A stretch of DNA of 64,000 nucleotides from Pseudomonadota bacterium (GCA_023428645.1 JAEYXD010000014.1:1-64000), one strand, 5' to 3'. Positions 1-8,813 are shown, counted from the first letter of the stretch. Program-made: numbers and translations. Notes: a model not told the origin generated them from the letters alone.

Positions 1-1401
1 CGTGATGCCAAATTGCAGGAAGAAGCGGCCGATGGCGCCACTCATGAAGGCAACCGGCACGAACACGGCAAGAATCGCGAAGGTGGTCGCCATCACCGCA
101 AGACCGATTTCTTGCGTGCCTTCGAGCGCTGCTTGACGATGCCCCTTGCCCATTGCCGCATGACGCACGATGTTTTCGCGTACCACGATGGCGTCGTCGA
201 TGAGCAAGCCGATGCACAACGACAGCGCCATCAGCGTCATGAAGTTCAGCGTGAAGCCGAACGCATGCAGCGCGATGAAGGTGGCAATGACGGAGATCGG
301 CAGCGTCAGGCCCGTGATGACGGTCGAGCGCCAGGAATGCAGGAACAGGAACACGATGGTGATCGTGAGCAGCGCGCCTTCGATGATCGTCGACTTCACG
401 CGGTCGAGCGATCCCTTGATCCAGTCCGCGTTCGACCACAGCGTGTTGATCTGGACGTCAGGCGGCAGTCGCTGTTTCAGTTCGGCAATCGCGGTCTGCA
501 CGCCCTCGCCGACCTCGACGATGTTCGACTGCTGCACCTTGAAGATGTCGATCTCGATCGAGCGCTGGCCGTTCACGCGCGCGATCGACAGCTCCTCGGC
601 TTCGCCGTCGACGATGTCCGCGATCTGCGATAGATAGACCGGCGCTCCGCCCTGATTCGCGACGATGATGCGCTCGAACCCGCGCGGATCCTTGATCTTG
701 CCTTCGACGCGCACGAGTTGCTCGCGGGTGCCCGTGGAAATGCTGCCGGCCGGCAAATCCTGGTTCGCGGCCTGAATCGCCGCGATCACTTGGTCGACGC
801 CGACGCGGTAGCTCTGCAGCTGCTCGGGCCGGAGGAATACCTGGATCTGCCGCTCGAGCGCGCCGCTGACAGCGACGTTCCCGACGCCAGGAGAGTTTTG
901 CAGTCGCTTGACGATCTGCTGGTCGACGAGCGTCGAGACCTCGCGCAGGCTGCGCTTGTCGGAATAGACGACGAGCGCGACGACCGGGCCCTGGGTCGTA
1001 TCGTTCGTCGCGCGCGAAACCGTGGGATCGCGCACCTCGCGTGGCAGCGAGGAGCGCACCTGCGCGACCTTGTCGCGCACTTCCTGAGCCGCGACCGCGA
1101 TGTCGGTTTCCAAGCGGAACTCGATCTCGAGCAGCGCGATGCCTTCACGCGCCGTCGAGAACAGGTTCCTCACGCCGTCGACGGAGTTGACGACGTTTTC
1201 GATCGGCTTGATGACGTCGCTTTCGATCGCCTCGGGCGACGCGCCGGGATACGGCACCGAAATGAACACGCGGGGCATGTTGATTTCCGGCATCTGCTCG
1301 ACGGGCAGCAGCCGGTAGGAGAATGCGCCCGTAACGACGAGCGCGAGCATGACCATCGTCGCGAAGACGGGCTGATTGATGCTGGTGCGGGTGATCCACA
1401 T
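1..1401 (-). CDS. RND efflux pump inner-membrane permease (AcrB/MexB-like), 3' end beyond window
   Basis: Only the first 467 codons are in the window; the gene runs off the left edge. The start ATG is at 1401, preceded by a GGAGG-like site. The N-terminus (MWITRTSINQPVFATMVM) is a first transmembrane helix of the resistance-nodulation-division family. It is followed by the porter-domain signature VPYPGASPEAIESDVIKPIE and, near the visible end, helices around residues 335-460 that carry the LCIGLLIDDAIVVREN motif. Such permeases are trimeric proton-driven exporters of drugs or other hydrophobic compounds. The adaptor gene lies 83 bp upstream on the same strand, so this is an efflux operon. Substrate cannot be told from sequence. 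Confidence 0.95.
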   Translation of the reverse strand, partial: MWITRTSINQPVFATMVMLALVVTGAFSYRLLPVEQMPEINMPRVFISVPYPGASPEAIESDVIKPIENVVNSVDGVRNLFSTAREGIALLEIEFRLETDIAVAAQEVRDKVAQVRSSLPREVRDPTVSRATNDTTQGPVVALVVYSDKRSLREVSTLVDQQIVKRLQNSPGVGNVAVSGALERQIQVFLRPEQLQSYRVGVDQVIAAIQAANQDLPAGSISTGTREQLVRVEGKIKDPRGFERIIVANQGGAPVYLSQIADIVDGEAEELSIARVNGQRSIEIDIFKVQQSNIVEVGEGVQTAIAELKQRLPPDVQINTLWSNADWIKGSLDRVKSTIIEGALLTITIVFLFLHSWRSTVITGLTLPISVIATFIALHAFGFTLNFMTLMALSLCIGLLIDDAIVVRENIVRHAAMGKGHRQAALEGTQEIGLAVMATTFAILAVFVPVAFMSGAIGRFFLQFGIT

Positions 1402-1484
1402 AGGAGGGACGCCGTTGGCAATGCGCGGTTAGCTGTCGATCGGCGCCCGGCGGGCGCCGATCCCAATCCATCAAGGTGGCGCGA

Positions 1485-2777
1485 TTACTGCTCGACCGCG
1501 CCTTCGCCGCGCACGAAGGCGGCATCGCCAGGCGCGCGATCGCCGATGCTCGCGGCGATGACACGATCGCCGGCGTCGAGCCCCGAGCGCACTTCGACGA
1601 ACTCGCTGCCTTCGACGTGATCGCCGAGCCGCACTTCGTGCCGCTCGATCTTGCCGTCGACGAGGGTGTAGACGATCGACATGCCCGCTTCGGAGCGCAC
1701 GGCCGCGCTCGGAATCGACAGCACCGGCTCGTTCGCATCGAGCATCAGCTCGCCCTGCGCGAACATGCCGCCCTTGAGCGCGCGATCCGGATTCGCCACC
1801 GCGAGATAGATCATGATCGAGCGCGAGCCTTCGGACGTGACCGGATTGATCCGCTGCACCTTGCCTTCGAACTCGCGCGCACCGAAGCCGCCGACCGTGA
1901 AGCGCGCCGTCTGGCCGACCTTCACGGCGGGAATCTCCGCCGCCGGCACGGACGCTTCCAGCAGCAGCTCACGCAGGTCGACGAGCGAGACGATCGCGGC
2001 ATCGGGCGACACCTTCTCGCCCGGCTGCACGAGCCGGCGGGCGATCGTGCCGGCGAACGGCGCGCGGATGACCGCGTCGTCCAAGTTGATCTTCGCGAGC
2101 CGCGCCTGCGCCTGCGCGAGCTTCAGGTTCGCGAGGCTGCCCGCGTAAGTGCTCTCCGTCTGCTCGAACATGTTCTGCGAAATGAATTTCTGGTCGAGCA
2201 GCGAACGGTTCTTGTCGCGGTTCAGGCTCGCGAGCTCGAGATCCGCGCGCGCCTTGTCGACGGCCGCCAGCTCGCGGTCGTATTGCGCCTGCAGGTTGCG
2301 CGTGTCGAGCCGCGCGATGGCCTCACCCTCACGCACGTCCTGACCTTCGCGCACGGTCAGCTCCTGCACCTCGCCGCCGACCTTCGACTTCACGGTCGCT
2401 TGCACGACCGGGGACAGCGATCCCGACAACGGCAGCAGCCGCGAGAGCACGCGCGGCGCCACGACGGAAACATCGACCTGGGACAACTCGAGGGGCGCGG
2501 TGACTTTCGCATCCGCCGTCGCGGGTGCAGCAGGGCCGCGCATCGTCCACCACGTCAGCGCGGCGGCGGCAACGACGAGCAGCGCGATCGCGTACGGAAG
2601 GTGACGCCGGGGCTCTTTCTCGACCGGCACGACGGTGGGATTCGCGCCGTGCGCCGCGGGAAATGGACGAACGCTGGCGACGCGCGGATCCGAAGTTGTG
2701 TCGCTCGCGGGGGCCAGACCTGTTGATTCTTCAGTGGATGCCGCCACGGCGGATTGCTGCCTTGCGTAAGTGCTCAC
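1485..2777 (-). CDS. RND efflux periplasmic adaptor subunit (membrane fusion protein)
   Basis: 430 aa. I chose the GTG at 2777 because GGAG sits just upstream; the open frame extends further to 3122 but that part has no family resemblance. A single transmembrane helix near residues 57-75 (LPYAIALLVVAAAALTWWTM) anchors the protein. Then come a biotinyl-lipoyl-like hairpin (GEVQELTVREGQDVREGEAI), a coiled-coil arm and the second lipoyl half (VIRAPFAGTIARRLVQPGEK), followed by beta-barrel and membrane-proximal domains. It links the inner-membrane permease (next gene) to an outer-membrane channel, which is not encoded here. The N-terminal cytoplasmic stretch before the helix is long and Ala/Pro/Ser-rich. 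Confidence 0.93.
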   Translation of the reverse strand: MSTYARQQSAVAASTEESTGLAPASDTTSDPRVASVRPFPAAHGANPTVVPVEKEPRRHLPYAIALLVVAAAALTWWTMRGPAAPATADAKVTAPLELSQVDVSVVAPRVLSRLLPLSGSLSPVVQATVKSKVGGEVQELTVREGQDVREGEAIARLDTRNLQAQYDRELAAVDKARADLELASLNRDKNRSLLDQKFISQNMFEQTESTYAGSLANLKLAQAQARLAKINLDDAVIRAPFAGTIARRLVQPGEKVSPDAAIVSLVDLRELLLEASVPAAEIPAVKVGQTARFTVGGFGAREFEGKVQRINPVTSEGSRSIMIYLAVANPDRALKGGMFAQGELMLDANEPVLSIPSAAVRSEAGMSIVYTLVDGKIERHEVRLGDHVEGSEFVEVRSGLDAGDRVIAASIGDRAPGDAAFVRGEGAVEQ

Positions 2778-2976
2778 TTCTGCTCCATCACAGCCATGTG
2801 GCCGCCCCTTCGTTATCTGACCTACGTACCGCGTAAGTTCCAGCCCACTCGAGCCGTTCGCGTCCTTGGACGTCGAAGGGGAGCGAAAGGTTACTCCGTC
2901 GCTTGGAAAAAAATCATGCGGTCTGTCCTGAATTCCGCTCTTTTCACCGCTCCCGAGCGTGGCCGAGCGCCGTGGG

Positions 2977-2988
2977 CATGTATACATG
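2977..2988. promoter_or_regulatory. 12-bp perfect palindrome CATGTATACATG, possible operator
   Basis: CATGTATACATG is a perfect inverted repeat in the 368-bp stretch (2778-3145) between the divergent efflux operon and yajQ. It lies about 200 bp upstream of the adaptor start. RND operons are commonly controlled by TetR/MarR-type repressors binding palindromes, but no regulator gene is adjacent. The rest of this stretch shows no convincing gene. Confidence 0.3.
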
Positions 2989-3145
2989 TGGCCCGCTGTC
3001 CGGCGTGATGTCCGATCGGCCATCAAGAGGGTCCTGTCGCTCTGGTATTCTTTTTCGCCCTTGCCTCGCGATCGCGGCGAACCGCCTCCGCACTCCGGAA
3101 CCGTGACGCGGGGCAACCGCAAGCAAGTCCCGCCCGAGGTAACCG

Positions 3146-3628
3146 ATGCCCTCCTTCGATATCGTTTCCGAGCTGAATGCGCACGAGGTCGCCAATGCCG
3201 TCGATCAAGCGAACCGCGAAGTCGGCACCCGCTTCGATTTCAAAGGCACGAACGCGAAGTTCGAGCTGACGGACTCCGTCATCACGCTCACGGCGCAAGC
3301 CGACTTCCAGCTCAAGCAGATGATGGACATCGTGCGGCTCAAGCTGTCGAAGCGCGGCATCGATGTGGCATGCATGAAGATCGACGACCCGGTCGTCACC
3401 GGAACGACGGCGAAGCAGATCGTCACGCTGCGCGAAGGCATCGAGACCGAGCTCGGCAAGAAGATTCAGCGCCTCATCAAGGATTCGAAGCTCAAGGTGC
3501 AGGCCGCGATTCAGGACAAGCAGGTGCGCGTGACCGGCAAGAGCCGCGACGAGCTGCAGGAGACGATCGCGCTCGTGCGCGGCGCGAAGCTCGACATGCC
3601 GCTGCAGTTCACGAACTTTCGTGACTAG
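3146..3628 (+). CDS. yajQ: YajQ family cyclic di-GMP-binding protein
   Basis: 160 aa, the usual length for the family. The N-terminus MPSFDIVSELNAHEVANAVD and the FDFKGT segment near residue 31 are diagnostic of YajQ (UPF0234). Known members bind c-di-GMP, and in Xanthomonas the protein works with a LysR-type transcription factor; others bind nucleic acid. It is monocistronic and convergent with the NADH dehydrogenase gene, whose 3' end it overlaps by 20 bp. A c-di-GMP riboswitch elsewhere in the window shows that this second messenger is used by the cell. Confidence 0.95.
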   Translation: MPSFDIVSELNAHEVANAVDQANREVGTRFDFKGTNAKFELTDSVITLTAQADFQLKQMMDIVRLKLSKRGIDVACMKIDDPVVTGTTAKQIVTLREGIETELGKKIQRLIKDSKLKVQAAIQDKQVRVTGKSRDELQETIALVRGAKLDMPLQFTNFRD

Positions 3629-4889
3629 CGCCCTCGTACGAGCGCCACTTCTTGCCGACGATCAGCCGCGCGCCACGCGCGAACGTCAAGTATGACCAGG
3701 CCCACTGCATGAGCACGGACAAGCGATTGCGGAAGCCGCTCAACCGGTAGACGTGCACGAGCAGCCAGAACCACCAAGCGAACCAGCCCGAAAAACGCCA
3801 GCGGCCGAACTCCGCGATCGCCCGACTGCGGCCGATCGTCGCCATTGCGCCCATGTCGACGTAGCGGAACGGTTTGCGCGCCGACTGCGCTCCTGACGCC
3901 AGCTCGCCGCGCACGATCCGCGCGAAATAAATCCCCTGCTGCATGGCGACCAGCGCGACGCCGGGCAAGGGCCGACCCGCATCGTCCTTCAAGAGCGCCA
4001 TGTCTCCGGCAACGAACACTTCCGGGTGTCCCGGGATCGTGAGATCCGGACCGACGATGACACGCCCGGCCCGATCGGTCGGCACGCCGAGCGTCCGCCC
4101 GATGTCCGCCGCTTTCACGCCGGCGGCCCAGAGCACGGTGCCCGCCGCGATCTTTTCGCTCCCGACCGTCACACCCTCGGGCGTGATGTCGGTGACGGCG
4201 GCACCCAGCGACACTTGTACGCCCAGCGATTCCAAGTCCCGCTGCGCGCGCGCGGCCAGCTTGGGATCGAACGTCGTGAGAATGCGCGGCCCGGCCTCAA
4301 CGAGGATCACGCGCGTCTGTCGCGGATCGATGCAGTTGAAGTCGCGGGCGAGCGTGTATCGGCTCATCTCGCCGATCGCGCCCGCGAGCTCCACGCCCGT
4401 GGGCCCGCCGCCGACGACGACGAACGTCAGCAGACGGCGCCTCGCCTGCGGATCGCTTTCGCGTTCAGCCGCCTCGAACGCTTCGAGCACGCGACGCCGA
4501 ATCTCGGTCGCCTGCGACAGATTCTTGAGTCCTGGCGCCAGCGGCTCCCACTCTTCGTGTCCGAAATACGCGTGCTGCGCACCACAAGCGAGCAACAGAT
4601 AGTCGTACGCGAACTCGCCGGCATCGGTGACGACGCACCTTCGCTCCAGGTCGACACGGCGGGCCGCGCTCTTGATCACCCGGACCCGCGGGCCGACGAG
4701 CAGCGCTCGAATGGGTACGGCGATGTCCGCCGGACTCAACGCCGCCATCGCGACCTGATAAAGGAGCGGCTGAAAGAGATGATGGTTCTCGCGATCGACG
4801 ACCGTGACCGTCGCGTCTCCGACCCGTCGCAGTCGTTTCGCGGCATTCAAGCCGGCAAAGCCGGCACCGACGATGACGATTTTTTTCAC
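3609..4889 (-). CDS. ndh: Type II NADH dehydrogenase (NAD(P)/FAD-dependent oxidoreductase)
   Basis: 426 aa. FAD-binding Rossmann motif GAGFAG at residues 8-13 and NAD(P)-binding motif GGGPTG at 160-165, as in NDH-2 enzymes that pass electrons from NADH to quinone without pumping protons. The C-terminal 70 residues are hydrophobic and aromatic (WFAWWFWLLVHVYRL), consistent with the membrane-associating tail of the family. The start ATG gives MKKIVIVGAG directly. The next upstream gene on this strand is the Nudix hydrolase, 75 bp away, so cotranscription is possible. The symbol is given by family resemblance only. Confidence 0.88.
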   Translation of the reverse strand: MKKIVIVGAGFAGLNAAKRLRRVGDATVTVVDRENHHLFQPLLYQVAMAALSPADIAVPIRALLVGPRVRVIKSAARRVDLERRCVVTDAGEFAYDYLLLACGAQHAYFGHEEWEPLAPGLKNLSQATEIRRRVLEAFEAAERESDPQARRRLLTFVVVGGGPTGVELAGAIGEMSRYTLARDFNCIDPRQTRVILVEAGPRILTTFDPKLAARAQRDLESLGVQVSLGAAVTDITPEGVTVGSEKIAAGTVLWAAGVKAADIGRTLGVPTDRAGRVIVGPDLTIPGHPEVFVAGDMALLKDDAGRPLPGVALVAMQQGIYFARIVRGELASGAQSARKPFRYVDMGAMATIGRSRAIAEFGRWRFSGWFAWWFWLLVHVYRLSGFRNRLSVLMQWAWSYLTFARGARLIVGKKWRSYEGASHESS

Positions 4890-4964
4890 GCGCGTATTTT
4901 CACGCGCGCGGCACGTTCGCGATATGTGTTTTGTCGGGACTTGAAATCGCGCCGCGCTGCGGCG

Positions 4965-5411
4965 TCACCGCGACGAAGCCGTGTCGCTGGACGAAACGAG
5001 CTTGGCCACGGCCCATTGAATGATCGGCACGACGCGGGCAGACACGAGCTTCAATGCCATAGGCTCGTCGACCCAGCGGAATTCGTTGTGCTCGGGCCGG
5101 CCCAGCTCCGCGATCACCGGCAAGGTGACGGCGCTCGTCTCCGTGCGAGCGAGGTGATAGCGCGCGACCTTGCCGCGGCTGTACGGCCCGGTCTCCACGT
5201 AGTCGTAACCCCAATCGAAATGCAGATCCTCGATCAGGGTTTCCTCACGCACTTCGCGGATCGCGGCCGCGAGCGGCTCCTCGCCGGGCTCGACCATGCC
5301 CTTGGGAAAATCCCAATGCGTGAACGCTCGTAACAACAGATATCGCCAACCGGCGTCGGTCGGCCGGACGACCACGACGCCAGCAGACAACCGCGCTGGT
5401 CGATTTGACAT
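4965..5411 (-). CDS. Nudix hydrolase (diadenosine-polyphosphatase-like)
   Basis: 148 aa. A Nudix box spans residues 38-60: G, five residues, E, seven residues, then REVREETLI. The usual Gly near the end of the box is Leu here. The context WDFPKGMVEPGE is typical of asymmetric Ap4A hydrolases and related housecleaning enzymes that cleave nucleoside diphosphates linked to another moiety. It is transcribed divergently from oxyR, so the 82-bp intergenic region with its OxyR-like site may serve both genes. Exact substrate unknown. Confidence 0.85.
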   Translation of the reverse strand: MSNRPARLSAGVVVVRPTDAGWRYLLLRAFTHWDFPKGMVEPGEEPLAAAIREVREETLIEDLHFDWGYDYVETGPYSRGKVARYHLARTETSAVTLPVIAELGRPEHNEFRWVDEPMALKLVSARVVPIIQWAVAKLVSSSDTASSR

Positions 5412-5464
5412 GTGTCGGAGTATAACCGCGTAGTCAGCAGCAAGCGTAATTGCTCTACACTAGT

Positions 5465-5483
5465 CGATAGTCGTTAGCTATCG
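5465..5483. promoter_or_regulatory. OxyR-type operator half: ATAG-N7-CTAT dyad at the oxyR start
   Basis: ATAG at 5467-5470 and CTAT at 5478-5481 are separated by seven bases (TCGTTAG). This matches one dyad of the known OxyR consensus ATAGntnnnanCTAT at all eight tetrad bases and at the spacer A. The arms extend to CGATAG and CTATCG. The expected second dyad upstream is poorly conserved (CGTA and TACA at the matching positions). The site ends at the ribosome-binding GGAG and 10 bp before the GTG start, so bound OxyR would be expected to repress its own gene. Confidence 0.65.
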
Positions 5484-5493
5484 GAGCGCCTGA

Positions 5494-6390
5494 GTGAATC
5501 TGCGAGACCTGCGTTACTTCGTCGCGCTGGCCGATACGAGGCATTTCGGCAAGGCAGCCGAACGTTCGTACGTCAGTCAGCCGACCCTCTCGGCTCAGAT
5601 CAAGAAGCTCGAAAACTATCTGGGCGTGCAGCTGATCGAGCGCCAGCCGCGCCGGGTCACGCTCACTGAAACCGGTGCGAAGATCCTGCCGCTGGCACGC
5701 CGCATCCTGCAGGAAAGCGACGAGATCGTGTCCGTCGCACGCAATGAACACGATCCGCTGTCGGGAAAACTGAAGCTGGCGCTGATCCCGACGATCGGCC
5801 CCTACTTGCTGCCGCTCGTCGCGCGCAGGCTGCGCAAGCAATTGCCGCAGCTCAAGTTGATGCTGTACGAATATCAAACGCAGCCGCTGCTGGAAAAACT
5901 GCGCAGCGGCGAGATCGAGATCGGCATCCTAGCGCTGCCCGTCCCGCTCGACGGTCTGGAAGCGGCCTCGCTCTATGAAGAGAACTTCACCGTGGCCGTG
6001 CCGAACAACCATCCGCTGTCGAAGCGACAGCACGTAAAGCTCGACGACTTGACGGGCGAAACGCTGCTGCTCCTGGAGGACGGACATTGCCTGCGCGATC
6101 AAGCGCTCGACGTGTGCAATCGGATCGACGTGAAAGAGAACGAGGACTACCGGGCGACGAGCCTGGAGACGCTGCGGCAGATGGTCGCGGCCGGTCTCGG
6201 CGTGACCTTGTTGCCCGAACTTGCGACGCGCGGCCCATTCGGCTCCGGACAAGGCCTGGCCGTGAAGTCGTTCGCGCGGCCGGTACCGACACGAACCATC
6301 GGTGCCGTGTGGCGCAAGAGCACCTCGCGCACCGCCGCGATCGCAGCGGTGTGCGACGTGATCCGCGCGTCCATGAGCGAGCGCACGTGA
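5494..6390 (+). CDS. oxyR: Hydrogen-peroxide-sensing LysR-type regulator OxyR
   Basis: 298 aa from a GTG with GGAG upstream. The winged helix-turn-helix occupies residues 1-60 (SYVSQPTLSAQIKKLENYLG). The redox motif GHCLRDQALDVC places cysteines at 199 and 208, the same numbers as the peroxide-reactive disulfide pair of E. coli OxyR, and the following ATSLETLRQMVAAG also matches. It should activate antioxidant genes when oxidised. No catalase or ahpC is adjacent; the Nudix gene is divergent and a copper-chaperone gene overlaps its stop codon by GTGA, suggesting translational coupling. The dyad over its start suggests autorepression. Confidence 0.96.
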   Translation: MNLRDLRYFVALADTRHFGKAAERSYVSQPTLSAQIKKLENYLGVQLIERQPRRVTLTETGAKILPLARRILQESDEIVSVARNEHDPLSGKLKLALIPTIGPYLLPLVARRLRKQLPQLKLMLYEYQTQPLLEKLRSGEIEIGILALPVPLDGLEAASLYEENFTVAVPNNHPLSKRQHVKLDDLTGETLLLLEDGHCLRDQALDVCNRIDVKENEDYRATSLETLRQMVAAGLGVTLLPELATRGPFGSGQGLAVKSFARPVPTRTIGAVWRKSTSRTAAIAAVCDVIRASMSERT

Positions 6391-6827
6391 GAGCGGCGGC
6401 GCTCGTCGTGGCGGCGGCATGGGTCGCGCTTGCGGGCTGCGCAGAGCGCGCGCCGATCGACATCGAGCACGCCTGGGCGCGAGCGACTCCGCCGGGCAGC
6501 ACGGTCGCCGCGGTCTATGCGCAAGTGAAGGCGAACACCGCGGACGAAATCGTGGCGGTCACGACGCCCGCCGCCGAGCGCGTGGAAATGCACACGACGA
6601 CCGAGGAGGCCGGCACGATGCAGATGCGCCCCGTCGCGAGCGTCGCGCTGCCCGCGCGCGAGGTCGTCGAGTTCAAGGCGGGCGGCCTGCATCTCATGCT
6701 GCTCGGCTTGCGCGCGCCGCTCGTCGCCGGCAGCTCCTTTCCGCTCACGTTCGAGTTTCGCTCGGCCGCGCCCATCACGGTTCCCGTGAGCGTGCTCGCG
6801 CCGGGAGACGACCCGGCCGCGCACTGA
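6387..6827 (+). CDS. PCu(A)C-type copper chaperone lipoprotein
   Basis: 146 aa. The GTG at 6387 overlaps the oxyR stop (GTGA) and gives a lipoprotein signal peptide ending in the lipobox LAGC, lipidated Cys18. The copper site matches the family pattern exactly: M68-H69, ten residues, M80, 21 residues, H102-x-M104. PCu(A)C proteins carry Cu(I) in the periplasm, usually for the CuA/CuB centres of cytochrome oxidase. Neither Sco nor oxidase genes are adjacent, so its client here is unknown; coupling to oxyR hints at a link between copper handling and oxidative stress. Confidence 0.92.
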   Translation: MRAAALVVAAAWVALAGCAERAPIDIEHAWARATPPGSTVAAVYAQVKANTADEIVAVTTPAAERVEMHTTTEEAGTMQMRPVASVALPAREVVEFKAGGLHLMLLGLRAPLVAGSSFPLTFEFRSAAPITVPVSVLAPGDDPAAH

Positions 6828-6833
6828 ATCCGC

Positions 6834-8075
6834 ATGTCGCGACCCGCACCGAATCTCGGCGATCTTCACGACGAACAAGTCGTCGCGCTGCTGCGCTCGG
6901 GTGCCCATGCGACGCTGCTGAGCGCGTACTTCGGCGAGCGCGAGTATCGCGAGCTGTGCCAGTACGCGAAGCTCGCCGCAACCCGCACGAATGGCGACGG
7001 CCCGATCGTCTACATCCTGCCGGGCATCATGGGCTCGAAGCTCGGCATGACGGGCCAGCAAGTACCGCATCTCGTGTGGCTGCATCCCCTCGCGATCGCG
7101 AACGGCGGCCTGCTCCAGCTCGCGAATCCCAGGGACGGCAAGCTCGTCGCCTCGGGCGTCATGCTGCCGGGCTATTTGAAACTGAAGCTGCGGCTCGAAA
7201 TCGCGGGGTTTCGGCCGACGTTCTTTCCATTCGATTGGCGCGGCGACCTGTTCGACCTCGGCCGTGCGCTCGTCGAGCGGATCGAGTCGCATGGCGAGCG
7301 CGATGTCCTGGTGGTAGCGCACAGCATGGGCGGGCTCGTCGCGCGGGCCGCGCTCGCGCTCGACCGCGAGTCGCGCATCAAGAAGCTGGTGCAGCTCGGC
7401 GCTCCGAACGCGGGCTCGTTCGCGCCGGTGCAAGCACTGCGTGCCGTGTATCCGACCGTCCGCAAGATTGCCGCGCTCGATCACTCGCACTCCGCGGAAA
7501 TCCTGGCGCGCAAGGTGTTTCTCGCATTGCCGGGCCTGTATCAGATGCTGCCGTCGGCGGAGCGCTGCGACGGGCTCGATCTGTTCGAGCCGCGCGCGTG
7601 GCCGCAGGATGAGCTGCAACCGAGTCCGGCGCTGCTCGCCGCGGCGCGCGCCTGCCGCTCGCGGCTCGCGCCGGCCGATGATCGCTGCTCGCTCATCGCG
7701 GGCGTCGCTCAAGAGACGATCACGTCATTGCGGCTCGTCGACAATGAATTCGAGTACACGATCACACGTGACGGCGACGGCACCGTGCCGCTGGCACTCG
7801 CGCGATGGGACGGCGCACGAACCTGGTATGCGCAGGCTTCTCACGGCGGCATGACGAACAACGATACGGTGCTGAGCGCTCTGATCGAACTGCTCGAACG
7901 CGACACGACCGGTCACTTGAGTCCGCACGCGCCGGCGCTCGACGGCACGCGCTTGCGTGTGACGACCGATCGCGAGCTGCGCACGCAAGCGACGCGCAAG
8001 GTGCAGTGGGATCAGCTCTCGCTCGATTCCCGCCGCCGCATCCTCGAGCCGGTACTCTCTCCCGAGTTCACCTAG
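6834..8075 (+). CDS. LCAT-like alpha/beta-hydrolase (lipase/acyltransferase family)
   Basis: 413 aa. The start YILPGIMGSKLG and the WLHPLAI segment recall the lecithin:cholesterol acyltransferase family. The nucleophile elbow AHSMGG places Ser164; Asp315 (DGDGTVPL) and His337 (ASHGGM) complete a plausible triad. No signal peptide is visible, so it is probably cytoplasmic or peripheral. It starts 6 bp after the copper-chaperone stop, making a probable oxyR-PCuAC-lipase transcription unit, although no functional link is obvious. Substrate unknown. The 124-bp stretch downstream, before the convergent DCC gene, shows no clear terminator. Confidence 0.85.
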   Translation: MSRPAPNLGDLHDEQVVALLRSGAHATLLSAYFGEREYRELCQYAKLAATRTNGDGPIVYILPGIMGSKLGMTGQQVPHLVWLHPLAIANGGLLQLANPRDGKLVASGVMLPGYLKLKLRLEIAGFRPTFFPFDWRGDLFDLGRALVERIESHGERDVLVVAHSMGGLVARAALALDRESRIKKLVQLGAPNAGSFAPVQALRAVYPTVRKIAALDHSHSAEILARKVFLALPGLYQMLPSAERCDGLDLFEPRAWPQDELQPSPALLAAARACRSRLAPADDRCSLIAGVAQETITSLRLVDNEFEYTITRDGDGTVPLALARWDGARTWYAQASHGGMTNNDTVLSALIELLERDTTGHLSPHAPALDGTRLRVTTDRELRTQATRKVQWDQLSLDSRRRILEPVLSPEFT

Positions 8076-8199
8076 CGACGCGCCATCCTTCCTCGACGCT
8101 GTCGACGATCGGCGACTGGTTGCCCCGCCCACCGCGAGCAAGCAACGTTCGCTCGGAACTATTCTTCCCGTCGCCGACTTTAGGCGGTCGCGCCGGAAG

Positions 8200-8625
8200 C
8201 TAACCTTCTTCCGAAATGCGCGACGCGGGCGTGGCGGATATGCGCCGGCGGCCGAGCAGGAACAGCACGCAATTCCGCCCGGCACGCAGTATGGGGTACG
8301 CGAAGCGCGCGAGCGTCTTCGATTTGAACAAGGCGCGATTGACGCGATTGAACGCTCCGGACGGAGTCGTCAACAGCGACAGCGCATGAATGCAATCAGC
8401 GCCGAAGTAATACTGGCCGTCCAATTTCAGCACCATGCCTACATCGACGTCGAAACCGAGCGCCTGCGCTTCGGACACCAGCGCCGGAAATTGGCGCGCG
8501 TCTGCGAGCGTGATCGGGCCGGCCGTGTCGCGCAAACGGACGTAATGCACGTATGACGAACAGAACGGGCAATCGCCGTCGTAAAGCAGCCAGTTTGGAC
8601 CGGGCGTCACCGCGGGGTTCGTCAC
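8200..8625 (-). CDS. DCC-family thiol-disulfide oxidoreductase
   Basis: 141 aa from a GTG at 8625 that overlaps the stop of the upstream small gene (GTGA). The family motif YDGDCPFC lies at residues 15-22, with Cys19 and Cys22 as the redox pair in a thioredoxin-like fold (DUF393). The DCC name comes from its DxxCxxC motif. Such proteins are often encoded beside HTTM/gamma-carboxylase-like membrane proteins, and one is encoded divergently here at 8933. In vivo partner unknown. Confidence 0.88.
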   Translation of the reverse strand: MTNPAVTPGPNWLLYDGDCPFCSSYVHYVRLRDTAGPITLADARQFPALVSEAQALGFDVDVGMVLKLDGQYYFGADCIHALSLLTTPSGAFNRVNRALFKSKTLARFAYPILRAGRNCVLFLLGRRRISATPASRISEEG

Positions 8626-8813
8626 AGGGTAGCCGTCTCCAGTACATCGATCGCGAGCGGCGAGGGTTCAGGCTCCTCGGCATCCGCGGTCTCCGGGCAA
8701 TCGCCGTAGAACCCGCAGCCGCTCGCGGCCGGCAGATTGCGCAAGGCGCTGTACACGCCCGCGCAGGCGACGGCGGCCACGACGGTGATCATGACCTGCT
8801 TGAACGGTTTCAT
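8622..8813 (-). CDS. Small membrane-anchored protein with CGFYGDC motif
   Basis: 63 aa from ATG 8813. The open frame extends further upstream to 8978, but ATG 8813 gives a clean N-terminal hydrophobic segment (residues 6-20) followed by a short tail. The tail holds two cysteines six residues apart (GCGFYGDC) and a run of acidic residues and prolines. It overlaps the DCC oxidoreductase by GTGA, so the two are translationally coupled. It could be a lipid-free anchored redox partner or substrate of the DCC protein. I do not recognise a family. Confidence 0.6.
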   Translation of the reverse strand: MKPFKQVMITVVAAVACAGVYSALRNLPAASGCGFYGDCPETADAEEPEPSPLAIDVLETATL

